DNA of 64,000 bases, taken from the NCBI RefSeq assembly GCF_027257975.1, contig NZ_JANZKX010000006.1, positions 124,001-188,000 of the forward strand. The letters are read 5' to 3'. The notes under the pieces are model-generated. The model was not told the DNA's origin and searched no databases. It was given only the letters and a program-made list of their open reading frames with translations. Made by a program: the position numbers and the translations under genes. Below are positions 10,648 to 19,277 of the stretch, one piece after another. Source of the stretch: Pelomonas sp. BJYL3. Its GTDB lineage: Bacteria > Pseudomonadota > Gammaproteobacteria > Burkholderiales > Burkholderiaceae_C. Within the stretch, counting starts at the first letter, position 1. Each line of letters begins with the position of its first letter.

Positions 10648-11865
10648 TTATTGCAGCGCGGGGGCGCTGGCGGCGGCGCTGGCCACGCGCGGGGCGCGGG
10701 CGTCCACGACCTTGGCCGCGGCGCCGTCGCGCAGATTGTCGAAGCGGGCGGCGAGCACCTGGTCCTCGGCCTTGAGGCCCTGCAGGATCTCGATGCGGCC
10801 TTCGCGGGCGTCACGGCGGCCGGTGGTCACCACGCGGCGGACCAGGGTGCCCTTCTCCAGCACCCACACATGATCCTGACCGGAGGCGTTGATCACCGCG
10901 GTGGCGGGCAGGGTCAGGCGTTGCGCATTGTCCGGCAGTTCGACGTGGGCGACGGCGTACTGGCCGGCGCGGAAGCGCTCCTCGGCATTGGCGATCTCCA
11001 GGGTCACGCCGATGCTGCGGGTGCCGGGCTCGGCGGCCGGGGCGATGCGCGAGATGCGGGCCTGCACCGGCTGCTCGTCACCTTCCACCTTCACGGCCAC
11101 GGCCATGCCGGGCTTCAGGCGGGCGACCTCATGCGTGCCGACCAGACCGGCCAGCTCCAGCTTGCCCAGGTCCACGATGCTGAGCACCTGCTGCTCGGCG
11201 CTGAGCTTCTCGCCCGGCACGGCATGGCGCTTGGCCACGACGCCGCTGATGGGCGCCACGAGCGAGGCCAGGCGCAGGCTGCTCTGCGCGGTCTCCAGCT
11301 GGGCCTTGGCGGCCAGCCACTGGCCACGGGCGGCCTCCATGCTGGCGCGGAAGTTGTCCAGTGCGGTGCTGGAGATGAAGGCCTTGGCGGCCAGGTCCTC
11401 ATTGGCCTTGTAGCTGCGCTCGGCCTGCTGGAACTGGGCCTGTGCAGCCTCCAGGCTGGCGCGGCGCTCGGCCACGCGGTAGCGCAGCTCCTCGAGATCC
11501 AGCTCGCCCAGGCTCTGGCCGCTGCGGACCCGGCTGCCCTCGGCCACGTGCAGGTTCAGCAGCACGCCGCTGGCCTTGCTGCGCACGACCACCGTGTTGG
11601 GGGCCACCAGGGGGCCCGAGAACTCGATGCTGCCGGGCATGGTGGCCATCTGGGGCTTGGTCACCTCGCGGGAGGCGAACTCCAGGGTGGCTTCCTTCTT
11701 CTTGTCGTCCTTGCCGTCCTTGGCGCCGTCCTTGGCGGCCTGCTTGGCATCCGAAGCCTTGCTGTCGGCCTTGCCGGCATAGACGGCAGCGCCAGCGCCT
11801 GCACTCAGGACGACAACGGCCGCCCCTCCCCACACCAGCCAGCGATTGCGCTTCTTCTTGTCCAT
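10648..11865 (-). CDS. RND efflux periplasmic adaptor (membrane fusion protein)
   Basis: This 405-residue adaptor links the RND pump to an outer-membrane channel. It has a basic start and one membrane anchor (WLVWGGAAVVVLSAGAGAAV), then an unusual Ala/Lys/Asp-rich linker (about residues 30-55: DAKQAAKDGAKDGKDDKKKE). The lipoyl/hairpin halves follow (VVVRSKASGVLLNLHVAEGSRVRSGQ; VVAKRHAVPGEKLS), and then the beta-barrel. No lipobox Cys is present. GGAGA sits 4-5 bases before the ATG at 11865. An ATG 12 bases earlier would overlap that ribosome-binding site and is rejected. First gene of the operon; no TolC-type gene is nearby. Confidence 0.85.
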   Translation of the reverse strand: MDKKKRNRWLVWGGAAVVVLSAGAGAAVYAGKADSKASDAKQAAKDGAKDGKDDKKKEATLEFASREVTKPQMATMPGSIEFSGPLVAPNTVVVRSKASGVLLNLHVAEGSRVRSGQSLGELDLEELRYRVAERRASLEAAQAQFQQAERSYKANEDLAAKAFISSTALDNFRASMEAARGQWLAAKAQLETAQSSLRLASLVAPISGVVAKRHAVPGEKLSAEQQVLSIVDLGKLELAGLVGTHEVARLKPGMAVAVKVEGDEQPVQARISRIAPAAEPGTRSIGVTLEIANAEERFRAGQYAVAHVELPDNAQRLTLPATAVINASGQDHVWVLEKGTLVRRVVTTGRRDAREGRIEILQGLKAEDQVLAARFDNLRDGAAAKVVDARAPRVASAAASAPALQ

Positions 11866-12001
11866 GTGTCTCTCCATTGCTGCAGGGTTACCGCGAGTGT
11901 CTAACTGCGGCGCAGTCTAGGAAGAGCGCACGAGGCTTGCAGCGCGCCTGCGACGAAGCGCGCAAAAGAGGGGTCAGGGCGTCGCCCGTGGGGATTTGCT
12001 G

Positions 12002-12054
12002 CTGCAGTTGGGGACGAACTGCAGGAAGGCAAGGCCGGAGCGTCGCCCTGCCTT
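12002..12054 (-). terminator. two hairpins downstream of aroC
   Basis: CTGCAGTT (12002-12009) pairs with AACTGCAG (12017-12024), and AAGGCA (12026-12031) pairs with TGCCTT (12049-12054), just after the aroC stop. Neither has a U-tract, so they may support factor-dependent termination or mRNA 3'-end protection. The rest of 11866-12057 should hold the adaptor promoter, but I see no convincing consensus. Confidence 0.3.
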
Positions 12055-12057
12055 GGT

Positions 12058-13158
12058 TCAGCCGCGCTGGGCCGGAATCGGCGTCAGGGTGTGCCGAACG
12101 TCACCGCACTGCGCGCGGTGGCGCAGCGCATGATCCATCAGGACCAGGGCCAGCATGGCCTCGGCAATGGGGGTGGCGCGGATGCCCACGCAGGGGTCAT
12201 GGCGGCCGTGGGTCACCACCTCGGTCACCTGGCCGGCGCGGTCGATGGACGCCTTGGGCAGGCGGATGGAGCTGGTCGGCTTGATGGCGATGGACACGCG
12301 CAGGTCCTGGCCGGTGGAGATGCCGCCCAGCACGCCGCCCGCATGGTTGCTGGCGAAGCCCTCGGGAGTGAGCTCGTCCCCGTGCTCGCTGCCGCGCTGG
12401 GGCACGACACCGAAGCCGTCGCCGATCTCCACGCCCTTGACGGCGTTGATGCCCATCATCGCGAAGGCGATGTCGGCGTCCAGCTTGTCGAAGAGCGGCT
12501 CGCCCAGGCCCACCGGCACACCCGTGGCCTGGACCTCGATGCGTGCGCCGACCGAGTCACCGGACTTGCGCAGCGCGTCCATATAGGCCTCCAGCTCCGC
12601 GATCTGGCTGGCGTTGGCGGCGAAGAAGGGATTGTTCGGCACATGCTCCCAGCCCTCGAAGGCAATGGGCAGCTCGCCCAGCTGGGTCATGTGGCCGCGG
12701 AACTCGGTGCCGAACTGGGCCTTGAGCCATTTGCGGGCCACGGCGCCGGCGCCCACCATGGGGGCGGTCAGGCGGGCCGAGGAACGGCCGCCGCCGCGCG
12801 GGTCCCGCAGTCCGTACTTGCGCCAGTAGGTGTAGTCGGCATGGCCCGGGCGGAAGGTGTCCAGGATGTTGCCGTAGTCCTTGCTGCGCTGGTCGGTGTT
12901 CTGGATCAGCAGGCAGATGGGCGCGCCGGTGGTCTGGCCCTCGTAGACGCCTGAGAGGATCTGCACGGCATCAGGCTCGTTGCGCTGGGTCACGTGGCGC
13001 GAGGTGCCGGGGCGGCGGCGGTCCAGCTCGGGCTGGATGTCGGCCTCGCTCAACTCGAGCCCGGGCGGGCAGCCGTCGATCACGCAGCCGATGGCCGGGC
13101 CATGGCTTTCGCCGAAATTGGTGACACGGAAGAGTTCGCCGAAAGTGCTGCCAGCCAT
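12058..13158 (-). CDS. aroC: chorismate synthase
   Basis: This 366-residue cytosolic enzyme removes phosphate from 5-enolpyruvylshikimate-3-phosphate to give chorismate, the last shikimate-pathway step. It needs reduced FMN. The first signature, [18 protein letters not shown], is at residues 16-33. The second includes the Arg-rich [17 protein letters not shown] near 47-63 and [12 protein letters not shown] near 122-135. The C-terminal [16 protein letters not shown] matches the third signature. Length is normal. It is a single gene flanked by the CBS gene upstream (102-base gap) and the RND operon downstream on the same strand. Confidence 0.96.
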   Translation of the reverse strand: MAGSTFGELFRVTNFGESHGPAIGCVIDGCPPGLELSEADIQPELDRRRPGTSRHVTQRNEPDAVQILSGVYEGQTTGAPICLLIQNTDQRSKDYGNILDTFRPGHADYTYWRKYGLRDPRGGGRSSARLTAPMVGAGAVARKWLKAQFGTEFRGHMTQLGELPIAFEGWEHVPNNPFFAANASQIAELEAYMDALRKSGDSVGARIEVQATGVPVGLGEPLFDKLDADIAFAMMGINAVKGVEIGDGFGVVPQRGSEHGDELTPEGFASNHAGGVLGGISTGQDLRVSIAIKPTSSIRLPKASIDRAGQVTEVVTHGRHDPCVGIRATPIAEAMLALVLMDHALRHRAQCGDVRHTLTPIPAQRG

Positions 13159-13260
13159 GAAAAATCCAGGGTCAGTCCCCGGCAGGAGCGCCCGGGCATG
13201 CCCTGGATTCTATGGCGCGCCCCCGGGCCTCGCAGGCCGGCGGGCTTGGCGATCAACGGC

Positions 13261-13728
13261 TCAAAGCTTCGGCTCGTGCGAAGCACCCTCTTCCTCGACC
13301 GGCCAGTCGCGGATGTAGGCCTTGAGCATGCGGTTCTCGAAGTCCTGGCTGTCGACCACGGCCTTGGCGACGTCGTAGAAGGAGATCACCCCCATCAGCT
13401 GGCGGCCGTTGAGCACGGGCATGTAGCGGGCATGGCGGCCCAGCATCATGCGGCGGACTTCGTCGATCTCGGTCTCGGGCGTGCAGGTCAGCGGATGGTC
13501 GTCCATCACGGAACGGACCAGGTTGCTGCCCACGCTGCCGCCATTGCGGACCACGGCGGCGATCACCTCGCGGAAGGTCAGCATGCCCACCAGCTCGCCG
13601 AACTCCATCACCACGAGCGAGCCCATGTCTCGCTCGGCCATCGTGGCCAGGGCTTCGGCCAGGGGCTGCTCGGGCGGCACGGTGTACAGGGCGTTGCCTT
13701 TCACGCGCAGGATGTCGGCGACTTTCAT
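13261..13728 (-). CDS. tandem CBS-domain protein
   Basis: This 155-residue cytosolic protein consists of two CBS motifs (about residues 8-60 and 74-130). They read MKVADILRVKGNALYTVPPE, DMGSLVVMEFGELVGMLTFREV and RYMPVLNGRQLMGVISFYDVAKAV. CBS pairs bind adenine nucleotides and often sense energy state. There is no attached enzyme domain, so it is a stand-alone member common in Burkholderiales with unknown partner. The ATG at 13728 follows GAGGAGA at a good distance. It is divergent from metY. Confidence 0.8.
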   Translation of the reverse strand: MKVADILRVKGNALYTVPPEQPLAEALATMAERDMGSLVVMEFGELVGMLTFREVIAAVVRNGGSVGSNLVRSVMDDHPLTCTPETEIDEVRRMMLGRHARYMPVLNGRQLMGVISFYDVAKAVVDSQDFENRMLKAYIRDWPVEEEGASHEPKL

Positions 13729-13813
13729 GTGTTTTCTCCTCGACAGGCGGGCAGATCAGAATTGCGTCCAACATAGCACACAATCCCGGCATCCTGAAAC
13801 CACGAAAGACAGC
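13729..13813. promoter_or_regulatory. divergent promoter region, CBS gene and metY
   Basis: Only 85 bases separate the two start codons. On the minus strand an extended -10, TGC-TATGTT (TATGTT at 13775-13770), with TTCAGG 17 bases upstream, is a plausible promoter for the CBS gene. No clear -10 is visible for metY. Confidence 0.35.
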
Positions 13814-15133
13814 ATGTCAGGCTACGGCGATCCCGGCTTCGACACCTTGGCGCTGCACGCGGGGGCGGCACCCGACCCCAGCACCGGCGCCCGGGCCGTC
13901 CCTCTGCATCTCAGCACTTCCTTCGTCTTTGAAAGCGCCGAGCACGCGGCCTCGCTCTTCAACATGGAGCGCGCGGGGCATGTCTACTCGCGCATCTCGA
14001 ACCCGACCACGGCGGTCTTCGAGGAACGCATGGCCGCCCTGGAAGGCGGGGCCGGCGCGATCGCCACGGCCAGCGGGCAGGCGGCGCTGTTCCTCGCGAT
14101 CAGCACGCTGGCGCCGGCGGGCAGCCACATCGTGGCCTCCAGCGCGCTCTACGGGGGCTCGCACAACCTGCTGCACTACACGCTGAAGCGATTCGGCATC
14201 AGCACCACCTTCGTGCGCCCCGATGAGCTGGACGCCTGGCGCGCCGCCATCCGCCCCGAGACCCGCCTGCTCTTCGGCGAGACCCTGGGCAACCCCGGCA
14301 TGGACGTGCTGGACATCCCCGGCGTGGCCGCCATCGCCCACGAAGCCGGCCTGCCCCTGCTGGTGGACGCCACGCTGACGCCCCCTGCCCTGCTCAAGCC
14401 CATGCAGCATGGCGCGGACCTTGTCTTCCACTCGGCCACCAAGTTCCTCTGCGGCCACGGCACGGTGGTGGGCGGCGTGCTGGTGGACAGCGGCAACTTC
14501 GACTGGCAGTCGGCCTACGAGCGCAGCAAGTCCGCGGGCCTGGCCCGCTTCGCCGAGCTCTGCGAGCCCTACGAGGGCTTCCACGGCATGGTCTTCGCCG
14601 AGGAGAGCACCACCGGCGCCTTCCTGCTGCGCGCCCGCCGCGAAGGCCTGCGCGACTTCGGCGCCTGCATGAGCCCGCACACGGCCTGGCTGATGCTGCA
14701 AGGGCTGGAGACGCTCTCGCTGCGCATGGAGCGCCATGTGGGCAATGCGCAGAAGGTGGCCGAGTTCCTGGCCGGCCAGGCTCAGGTCGGCCGCGTCGCC
14801 TACCCGGGCCTGGCCTCGCACCCCGGCCATGCGCTGGCACAGAAGCTCATGCCCAAGGGCGCGGGCGCGGTCTTCAGCTTCGACCTGAACGGCAGCCGCG
14901 AGCAGGGCCGCCGCTTCATCGAGAGCCTCAAGATCTTCTCCCACCTGGCCAATGTGGGCGACTGCCGCTCGCTGGTGATCCACCCGGCCAGCACCACCCA
15001 CTTCCGCATGGACGACGCCGCGCTGGCGCAGGCCGGCATCACGCCGGGCACCATCCGCCTGTCCATCGGTCTGGAAGATGCCGACGACCTGATCGCCGAC
15101 CTCAAGACCGCCCTGAAGATCGCATCCAAGTGA
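13814..15133 (+). CDS. metY: O-acetylhomoserine sulfhydrylase (aminocarboxypropyltransferase)
   Basis: This 439-residue PLP enzyme of the Cys/Met metabolism family makes homocysteine from O-acetylhomoserine and sulfide (direct sulfhydrylation). The N-terminus GFDTLALHAGAAPDPSTGAR, the Tyr/Arg phosphate-binding YSRISNPTTAVFEERMAALEGG (about residues 57-78) and the PLP lysine in VFHSATKFLCGHGT (about 213) are typical. The GETLGNP stretch and length over 420 favour MetY over the shorter MetZ or cystathionine enzymes. The start at 13814 (MSGYGDPGFD) fits; the frame is open further upstream inside the divergent CBS gene, but that part is a shadow. GAAAGA upstream is a weak ribosome-binding site. 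Confidence 0.85.
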   Translation: MSGYGDPGFDTLALHAGAAPDPSTGARAVPLHLSTSFVFESAEHAASLFNMERAGHVYSRISNPTTAVFEERMAALEGGAGAIATASGQAALFLAISTLAPAGSHIVASSALYGGSHNLLHYTLKRFGISTTFVRPDELDAWRAAIRPETRLLFGETLGNPGMDVLDIPGVAAIAHEAGLPLLVDATLTPPALLKPMQHGADLVFHSATKFLCGHGTVVGGVLVDSGNFDWQSAYERSKSAGLARFAELCEPYEGFHGMVFAEESTTGAFLLRARREGLRDFGACMSPHTAWLMLQGLETLSLRMERHVGNAQKVAEFLAGQAQVGRVAYPGLASHPGHALAQKLMPKGAGAVFSFDLNGSREQGRRFIESLKIFSHLANVGDCRSLVIHPASTTHFRMDDAALAQAGITPGTIRLSIGLEDADDLIADLKTALKIASK

Positions 15134-15143
15134 GCGCCGCCCC

Positions 15144-15950
15144 ATGCAAGTGACTGTTCAAGGCCGCGAGGCCTATGCCTACACCGGCGGGCGTGCCTTC
15201 GACCCTGCCCTGCCCTGCCTCGTCTTCGTCCATGGCGCGCTGCATGACCACAGCGTCTTCACGCTGCTGGCGCGCTGGTTCGCCCACCATGGCCACAGCG
15301 TGCTGGCCGTGGACCTGCCTGGCCATGGCCGCAGCGGCGGTCCGGCCCTGCCCAGCGTGGAGGCGGCCGGCGCCTGGGTGCTGGAACTGCTCAGCGCCGT
15401 GGGCGTCGAGCGCGCCGCGCTGGCCGGGCACAGCATGGGCTCGCTGATCGCGCTGGAGGCCGCCGCCCAGGCGCCCGAGCGCGCCCGCCAGCTGCTGCTG
15501 CTGGGCACGGCCTTCCCGATGAAGGTCTCCGAGGCCCTGCTGAACACCGCCGCCGAGGTGCCCGAGAAGGCCATGGCCATGGTCAACGTCTTCTCGCACA
15601 GCACGCAGGCGGCCAAGCCGGGCTATCCCGGTCCGGGCAGCTGGCTGCACGGCAGCAATCTGGCTCTGATGAAGCGCACGCAGGCCCGGTCCAGCGAGGC
15701 CAACCTCTTCCTGCATGACTTCCAGGTCTGTGACCGCTATGCAGGCGGGCTGGAGGCGGCGGCACGCGTCACCTGCCCCAGCCACGTGCTGGCCGCCGAT
15801 CGCGATGTGATGACGGCCCCCAAGCAGGCTCAGGCCCTGAGCCAGGCGCTCAAGGCCCAGGTGCACCGCATCCCGGCCGCCGGCCACTCGATGATGGCCG
15901 AGGCGCCGGACGCCGTGCTGGCCGCCTTGCGCGCGGCGCTGGCTTGCTGA
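15144..15950 (+). CDS. alpha/beta-hydrolase fold protein
   Basis: This 268-residue soluble hydrolase has the oxyanion-hole region LVFVHGALHDHSVF (about residues 26-39). The nucleophile elbow is GHSMGS (Ser about 97), an acidic residue lies in LAADRDVMTAP, and the catalytic His is in PAAGHSMMAEAP (about 249). It begins 10 bases after metY and is likely co-transcribed. The natural ester or other substrate is not evident. MetX-type homoserine acyltransferases also have this fold, but they are longer and carry a different elbow, so I do not assign that role. Confidence 0.75.
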   Translation: MQVTVQGREAYAYTGGRAFDPALPCLVFVHGALHDHSVFTLLARWFAHHGHSVLAVDLPGHGRSGGPALPSVEAAGAWVLELLSAVGVERAALAGHSMGSLIALEAAAQAPERARQLLLLGTAFPMKVSEALLNTAAEVPEKAMAMVNVFSHSTQAAKPGYPGPGSWLHGSNLALMKRTQARSSEANLFLHDFQVCDRYAGGLEAAARVTCPSHVLAADRDVMTAPKQAQALSQALKAQVHRIPAAGHSMMAEAPDAVLAALRAALAC

Positions 15951-15953
15951 GAC

Positions 15954-16796
15954 TCAGTCGCCGGTCGCGAGCTGGCGCTGCAGTTCCAGCTTGAACTGCT
16001 CCCACTGGTTGCCGTTCAGCTGCTCGGCCCGTGTGAAGCTGAGGCGCCAGTCGGTCCAGTCGGTGCTGGTAGGCATGGGATGTTCGGCATGCAGGAGCTG
16101 GCCCTGCAGGCTGCTGACGAGCAGGCCGGCCTTGCCGTCGAAGACCGGGCCGGCGATGCGGTACTGATGCGTCGGACGGCCCTGCCACGCGCGCTGCCCC
16201 AGGTACTCGAAGCGGGCCTCGTCCACCAGGGCCGGCTCGCCATGGCGTCCCGGCCTGTTGGGGTCGACCATGCTGAGCCGGAAGCCCTGCGTCGGCTGCT
16301 TCAGCATCGGCAGCAAGGGGGCCAGCGAGGCCAGGTCGAAGCCCCAGACATGCAGGGGCAGCGCGCCGCCGTCCAGCTCGAGGGACCCGCCCTTGGCGAA
16401 ATGGACCTTGAGGCGCGAGGCCTTGGGGGCGGCGTCCGCGCTCAGCGTTGGCCGGCGTTCACCCTTGACGAGGTTCCACTGCTGCATGTGCACGGGCATG
16501 GCGCGAGCCGGGTCCAGATCCGCATGGACCTCCACCAGGTCCTCGCCCGGCAGCCACTTGAGCACCTCCACGCGGCTGGGGCTGGCGAAGTAGATCGCGA
16601 AGTGCCAGGCGTCGCTGCCGTCGCGGTTGGATTTCTCGTAGTGCCAGACGGTGCCGGGTGCCACCGGTGCGCCGGCTGCGCGTGAGAAGGCCGAGGCCTG
16701 CGCCAGCACGAGGCCTGGCAGCAGCCCGAGGCTCAGAAGCCCCAGTCGGGCCACGCGGGACGCTGCGCCGCGGGAAGAAGCTTGAAACGACGGCAT
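15954..16796 (-). CDS. secreted protein of unknown function
   Basis: I do not recognise this 280-residue protein. A basic N-terminus and hydrophobic core (LGLLSLGLLPGLVLAQA) form a Sec signal peptide of about 33 residues. The mature part is rich in short beta-strand-like segments (TVWHYEKSNRDGSDAWHFAIYF, RFEYLGQRAWQGRPTHQYRIAGP). This resembles periplasmic beta-fold proteins such as the DUF3108 type, but that is only an impression. It has no Cys pair or metal motif. ATG 16796 is chosen because it gives a clean signal peptide; a TTG three codons earlier is possible. It converges on the hydrolase gene. Confidence 0.6.
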   Translation of the reverse strand: MPSFQASSRGAASRVARLGLLSLGLLPGLVLAQASAFSRAAGAPVAPGTVWHYEKSNRDGSDAWHFAIYFASPSRVEVLKWLPGEDLVEVHADLDPARAMPVHMQQWNLVKGERRPTLSADAAPKASRLKVHFAKGGSLELDGGALPLHVWGFDLASLAPLLPMLKQPTQGFRLSMVDPNRPGRHGEPALVDEARFEYLGQRAWQGRPTHQYRIAGPVFDGKAGLLVSSLQGQLLHAEHPMPTSTDWTDWRLSFTRAEQLNGNQWEQFKLELQRQLATGD

Positions 16797-16979
16797 GGTG
16801 CACAAAGCGCTGAAAGTGATGTCGCCACCTTATCGCTCGCCGCCCTGGCGCACGAGCCGCAGGCGACCAACGGCACGATGGGCGGGACAGGCCGTGCCGG
16901 CCTTGGTACCGTCCCCGATGCCGGCAGGCCCCGCCTGCGCTTCAATGCAGGCAGCGCCCCTCGCACTGCAGGAGTCCCC

Positions 16980-17297
16980 ATGGCCCACGACGCCCTCGCT
17001 TCCATCAGCAGCTTCGCCGAGTTCTACCCCTTCTACCTGGGCGAGCATCGCCACCGCACGTGCCGGCGCCTGCATTTCCTGGGCTCCACCCTGGCGCTGC
17101 TGTGCCTGGGCACGCTCCTGGTGACGGGCCAGCCCCTGTGGCTGCTGGCCGGACTGCTGTGCGGCTACGGCTTCGCCTGGATCGGCCATTTCGGCTTCGA
17201 GAAGAACAAGCCCGCCAGCTTCCGCCGCCCGCTGTGGAGCTTCATGGGGGACTGGCGCATGTACTGGGAGATCTGGACCGGGCGCATCCCGTTCTGA
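16980..17297 (+). CDS. DUF962 / Mpo1-like small membrane protein
   Basis: This 105-residue protein has the DUF962 layout: an N-terminal SFAEFYPFYLGEHRHRTCRRLHFLG, two membrane helices (about residues 36-52 and 54-70) and a C-terminal WIGHFGFEKNKPASFRRPLWSFMGDWRMYWEIW. The conserved His residues (HRHRTCRRLH and GHFGFEKNKP) match the yeast Mpo1 dioxygenase family, which acts in fatty acid alpha-oxidation; in bacteria the role is unproven. GGAG lies 6 bases before the ATG. Single gene, divergent from the unknown secreted protein. Confidence 0.8.
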   Translation: MAHDALASISSFAEFYPFYLGEHRHRTCRRLHFLGSTLALLCLGTLLVTGQPLWLLAGLLCGYGFAWIGHFGFEKNKPASFRRPLWSFMGDWRMYWEIWTGRIPF

Positions 17298-17319
17298 GCG
17301 CCCGGCAGCGCCCGCCCCG

Positions 17320-18192
17320 TCAGTTCCGGTAGGCCAGCCCGATGGAGGCGCTGCGCTGGCGCGTCGTCTCCACGAAGGGGCTGGCGGCCGCTGCATCCAG
17401 CAGCCGGCCTTCACTCCAGCTGGCCACCAGCACCCATCGAGGGGTCAGGGCCTGCATGTAGCTGAGGTTGACGTAGGCACTGGTGAGCCCGCTGCCAGGC
17501 TCGTAGTGCCGGCCCAGGCGCTGGGCGGCCTCGCTGCCCTCGGGCACGCCGAAGTAGCTCTGCAGATGGCGGCGGTCGGAGGCCGACAGGCCCAGCCCCA
17601 GCGTCAGCGAGGCATGGCGGCTTCGGTACAGGCTGCGGCCGAAGTCCACGCTCAGCTCGGTGCCGCCGCGCCGGTTCAGCAGGTCGGGTGACAGGGAGGC
17701 GCTGAGGGTCCACTTCGGATTCAGCTCCACTTGCAGATTCAGGCGCCCCCGCAGCGTGCGCGGCACGTCCGGCAGGCCGCGGGTGATCTCGGCCTGATCG
17801 CTGTCTCGGCCGCTGTCGATGCGCAGGCCTAGGCCCAGCTTCCAGTGCTCGCCCTGCAGCCAGTCGCGTGAGGCGCCAGGGCCGGGACTCGCGGCTTCGG
17901 AGCCGAAGCCCATCATCGCGCCCGTGCCGGCCGTGGTGATGCGCCAGCGGCCCCAGTGGAGCGCCCACAAGGGGGTCAGGCCTTGCTCCTGGCGCCGTGA
18001 GCCGGGGTACTCCGGCCCGCTGGAGACCCGCAGGCCCAGCAGATAACGCAGCTCATCGGGCTTGGCGGCAGCCTCCTGCGCATGGACCGGAAGGGCCAAC
18101 AGGGCCGCCGACAGCAGGCCCGCCGCCAGGCGAGGGGCGCCCCGGCGAGAGCGATGATCCTTGAAACCGCAGATCCACAGGCTTTGACCCAT
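17320..18192 (-). CDS. MipA/OmpV family outer-membrane protein
   Basis: This 290-residue predicted beta-barrel has a long N-region, then a signal peptide ending near residue 39 (ALPVHA|QEA). The mature start shows the family hallmark LLGLRVSSGPEYPGSRRQ. Alternating strands follow, with the late LGRHYEPGSGLTSAYVNLSYMQ and the end SIGLAYRN. It lacks the usual terminal Phe. MipA interacts with murein synthesis/hydrolysis proteins in E. coli, and OmpV-like members are otherwise of unknown function. The N-region before the signal peptide (WICGFKDHRSRRGAPR) is long, so translation may start later, but no later ATG gives a better signal. No neighbouring two-component system. Confidence 0.75.
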   Translation of the reverse strand: MGQSLWICGFKDHRSRRGAPRLAAGLLSAALLALPVHAQEAAAKPDELRYLLGLRVSSGPEYPGSRRQEQGLTPLWALHWGRWRITTAGTGAMMGFGSEAASPGPGASRDWLQGEHWKLGLGLRIDSGRDSDQAEITRGLPDVPRTLRGRLNLQVELNPKWTLSASLSPDLLNRRGGTELSVDFGRSLYRSRHASLTLGLGLSASDRRHLQSYFGVPEGSEAAQRLGRHYEPGSGLTSAYVNLSYMQALTPRWVLVASWSEGRLLDAAAASPFVETTRQRSASIGLAYRN

Positions 18193-18275
18193 GGGCCCAG
18201 CTTAGCAGCAGCGGGCCGCCTCTCGCGCAGCAGCCCTGCTCGGAACCGGGAGCGCCGTGTGCCGTCTCGACAGAT

Positions 18276-19229
18276 TCAGGCCTGCAGCAGCGGCTTGAGG
18301 TTGACGAGCATGTCGTCGACCATGGCGGAAAGGTCGAACTGCGGCTTCCAGCCCCAGTCGCGGCGGGCCACGCTGTCATCGATGGACTGCGGCCAGCTGG
18401 CGGCGATCTGCTGGCGGAAGTCCGGCGCATAGCTGATCTCGAAGCCGGGGATGCGGCGGCGGATCTCGGCGGCGATCTCGGCCGGCGTGAAGCTGCAGCC
18501 CGCCAGGTTGTAGGAACCGCGCTCGCTGATGGCCTCGGCCGGCGCCTCCATCAGCTCGATGGTGGCGCGCAGCGCGTCGGGCATGTACATCATGGGCAAG
18601 GCCTGACCCTCTTCCAGGAAGCAGGTGTAGGCGCCGGTCTTGAGCGCACTGTGGAAGATGTCCACGGCGTAGTCGGTGGTGCCGCCGCCGGGCGGGGTCT
18701 TGTAGCTGATCAGGCCCGGGTAGCGCAGGCTGCGCACGTCCACGCCGTGCTTGGCGTGGTACCAGGCGCACCAGCGCTCGCCGGCCTGCTTGGAGATGCC
18801 GTAGACCGTGGTGGGGTCCATCACCGTGCTCTGCGGCGTCATCACGGCCGGCGTGCTGGGGCCGAAGGCGGCGATGGAGCTGGGCCAGAAGATGCGGTCC
18901 AGCTTCTGTGTGCGGGCCAGTTCCAGCACGTTCAGCAGGCCCTTCATGTTGAGGTCCCAGGCCCACATGGGGTGCTTCTCGCCCGTGGCAGACAGCGCGG
19001 CGGCCAGCAGGTAGATCTGCGTGATCTCATGGCGCTTCACGGCAGCGGCGACGGCCGCGCCATCGGTGGCATCCAGCATCTCGTGCGTCAGTGCCTTCAC
19101 GCGGCCTTCGGGCGCGAGGTCGCTGGTGATGACGTTGGCGTTGCCGTGACGCAGGGCCAGCTCCTGCGCCAGCTCGGTGCCGATCTGGCCATTGGCGCCG
19201 ATGATGAGGATCTTGGTTTGGCGGCTCAT
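18276..19229 (-). CDS. tdh: L-threonine 3-dehydrogenase, SDR (GalE-like) type
   Basis: This 317-residue NAD-dependent dehydrogenase oxidises L-threonine to 2-amino-3-ketobutyrate. It is an extended short-chain dehydrogenase with the nucleotide motif GANGQIG (about residues 13-19). SSIAAFGP carries the catalytic Ser region and YGISKQAGE the Tyr-x3-Lys pair. ISYKTPPGGGTTDYAVDIFH is a hallmark of GalE-like threonine dehydrogenases, unlike the zinc-dependent Tdh of E. coli. The product is used by Kbl, encoded 48 bases upstream in the same operon. Other epimerase activities are possible from the fold alone, but the kbl neighbour makes this call strong. Confidence 0.85.
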   Translation of the reverse strand: MSRQTKILIIGANGQIGTELAQELALRHGNANVITSDLAPEGRVKALTHEMLDATDGAAVAAAVKRHEITQIYLLAAALSATGEKHPMWAWDLNMKGLLNVLELARTQKLDRIFWPSSIAAFGPSTPAVMTPQSTVMDPTTVYGISKQAGERWCAWYHAKHGVDVRSLRYPGLISYKTPPGGGTTDYAVDIFHSALKTGAYTCFLEEGQALPMMYMPDALRATIELMEAPAEAISERGSYNLAGCSFTPAEIAAEIRRRIPGFEISYAPDFRQQIAASWPQSIDDSVARRDWGWKPQFDLSAMVDDMLVNLKPLLQA

Positions 19230-19277
19230 GAATGGGCTCTTGATAGGTACTGCGGAAATCAGGATCGGGCGGCGGGA

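Noticed and set aside
15144-15950. Alpha/beta hydrolase as MetX homoserine acetyltransferase partner of metY
   Set aside because: Too short (268 residues) and the nucleophile elbow GHSMGS lacks the usual MetX pattern GGSMGG.
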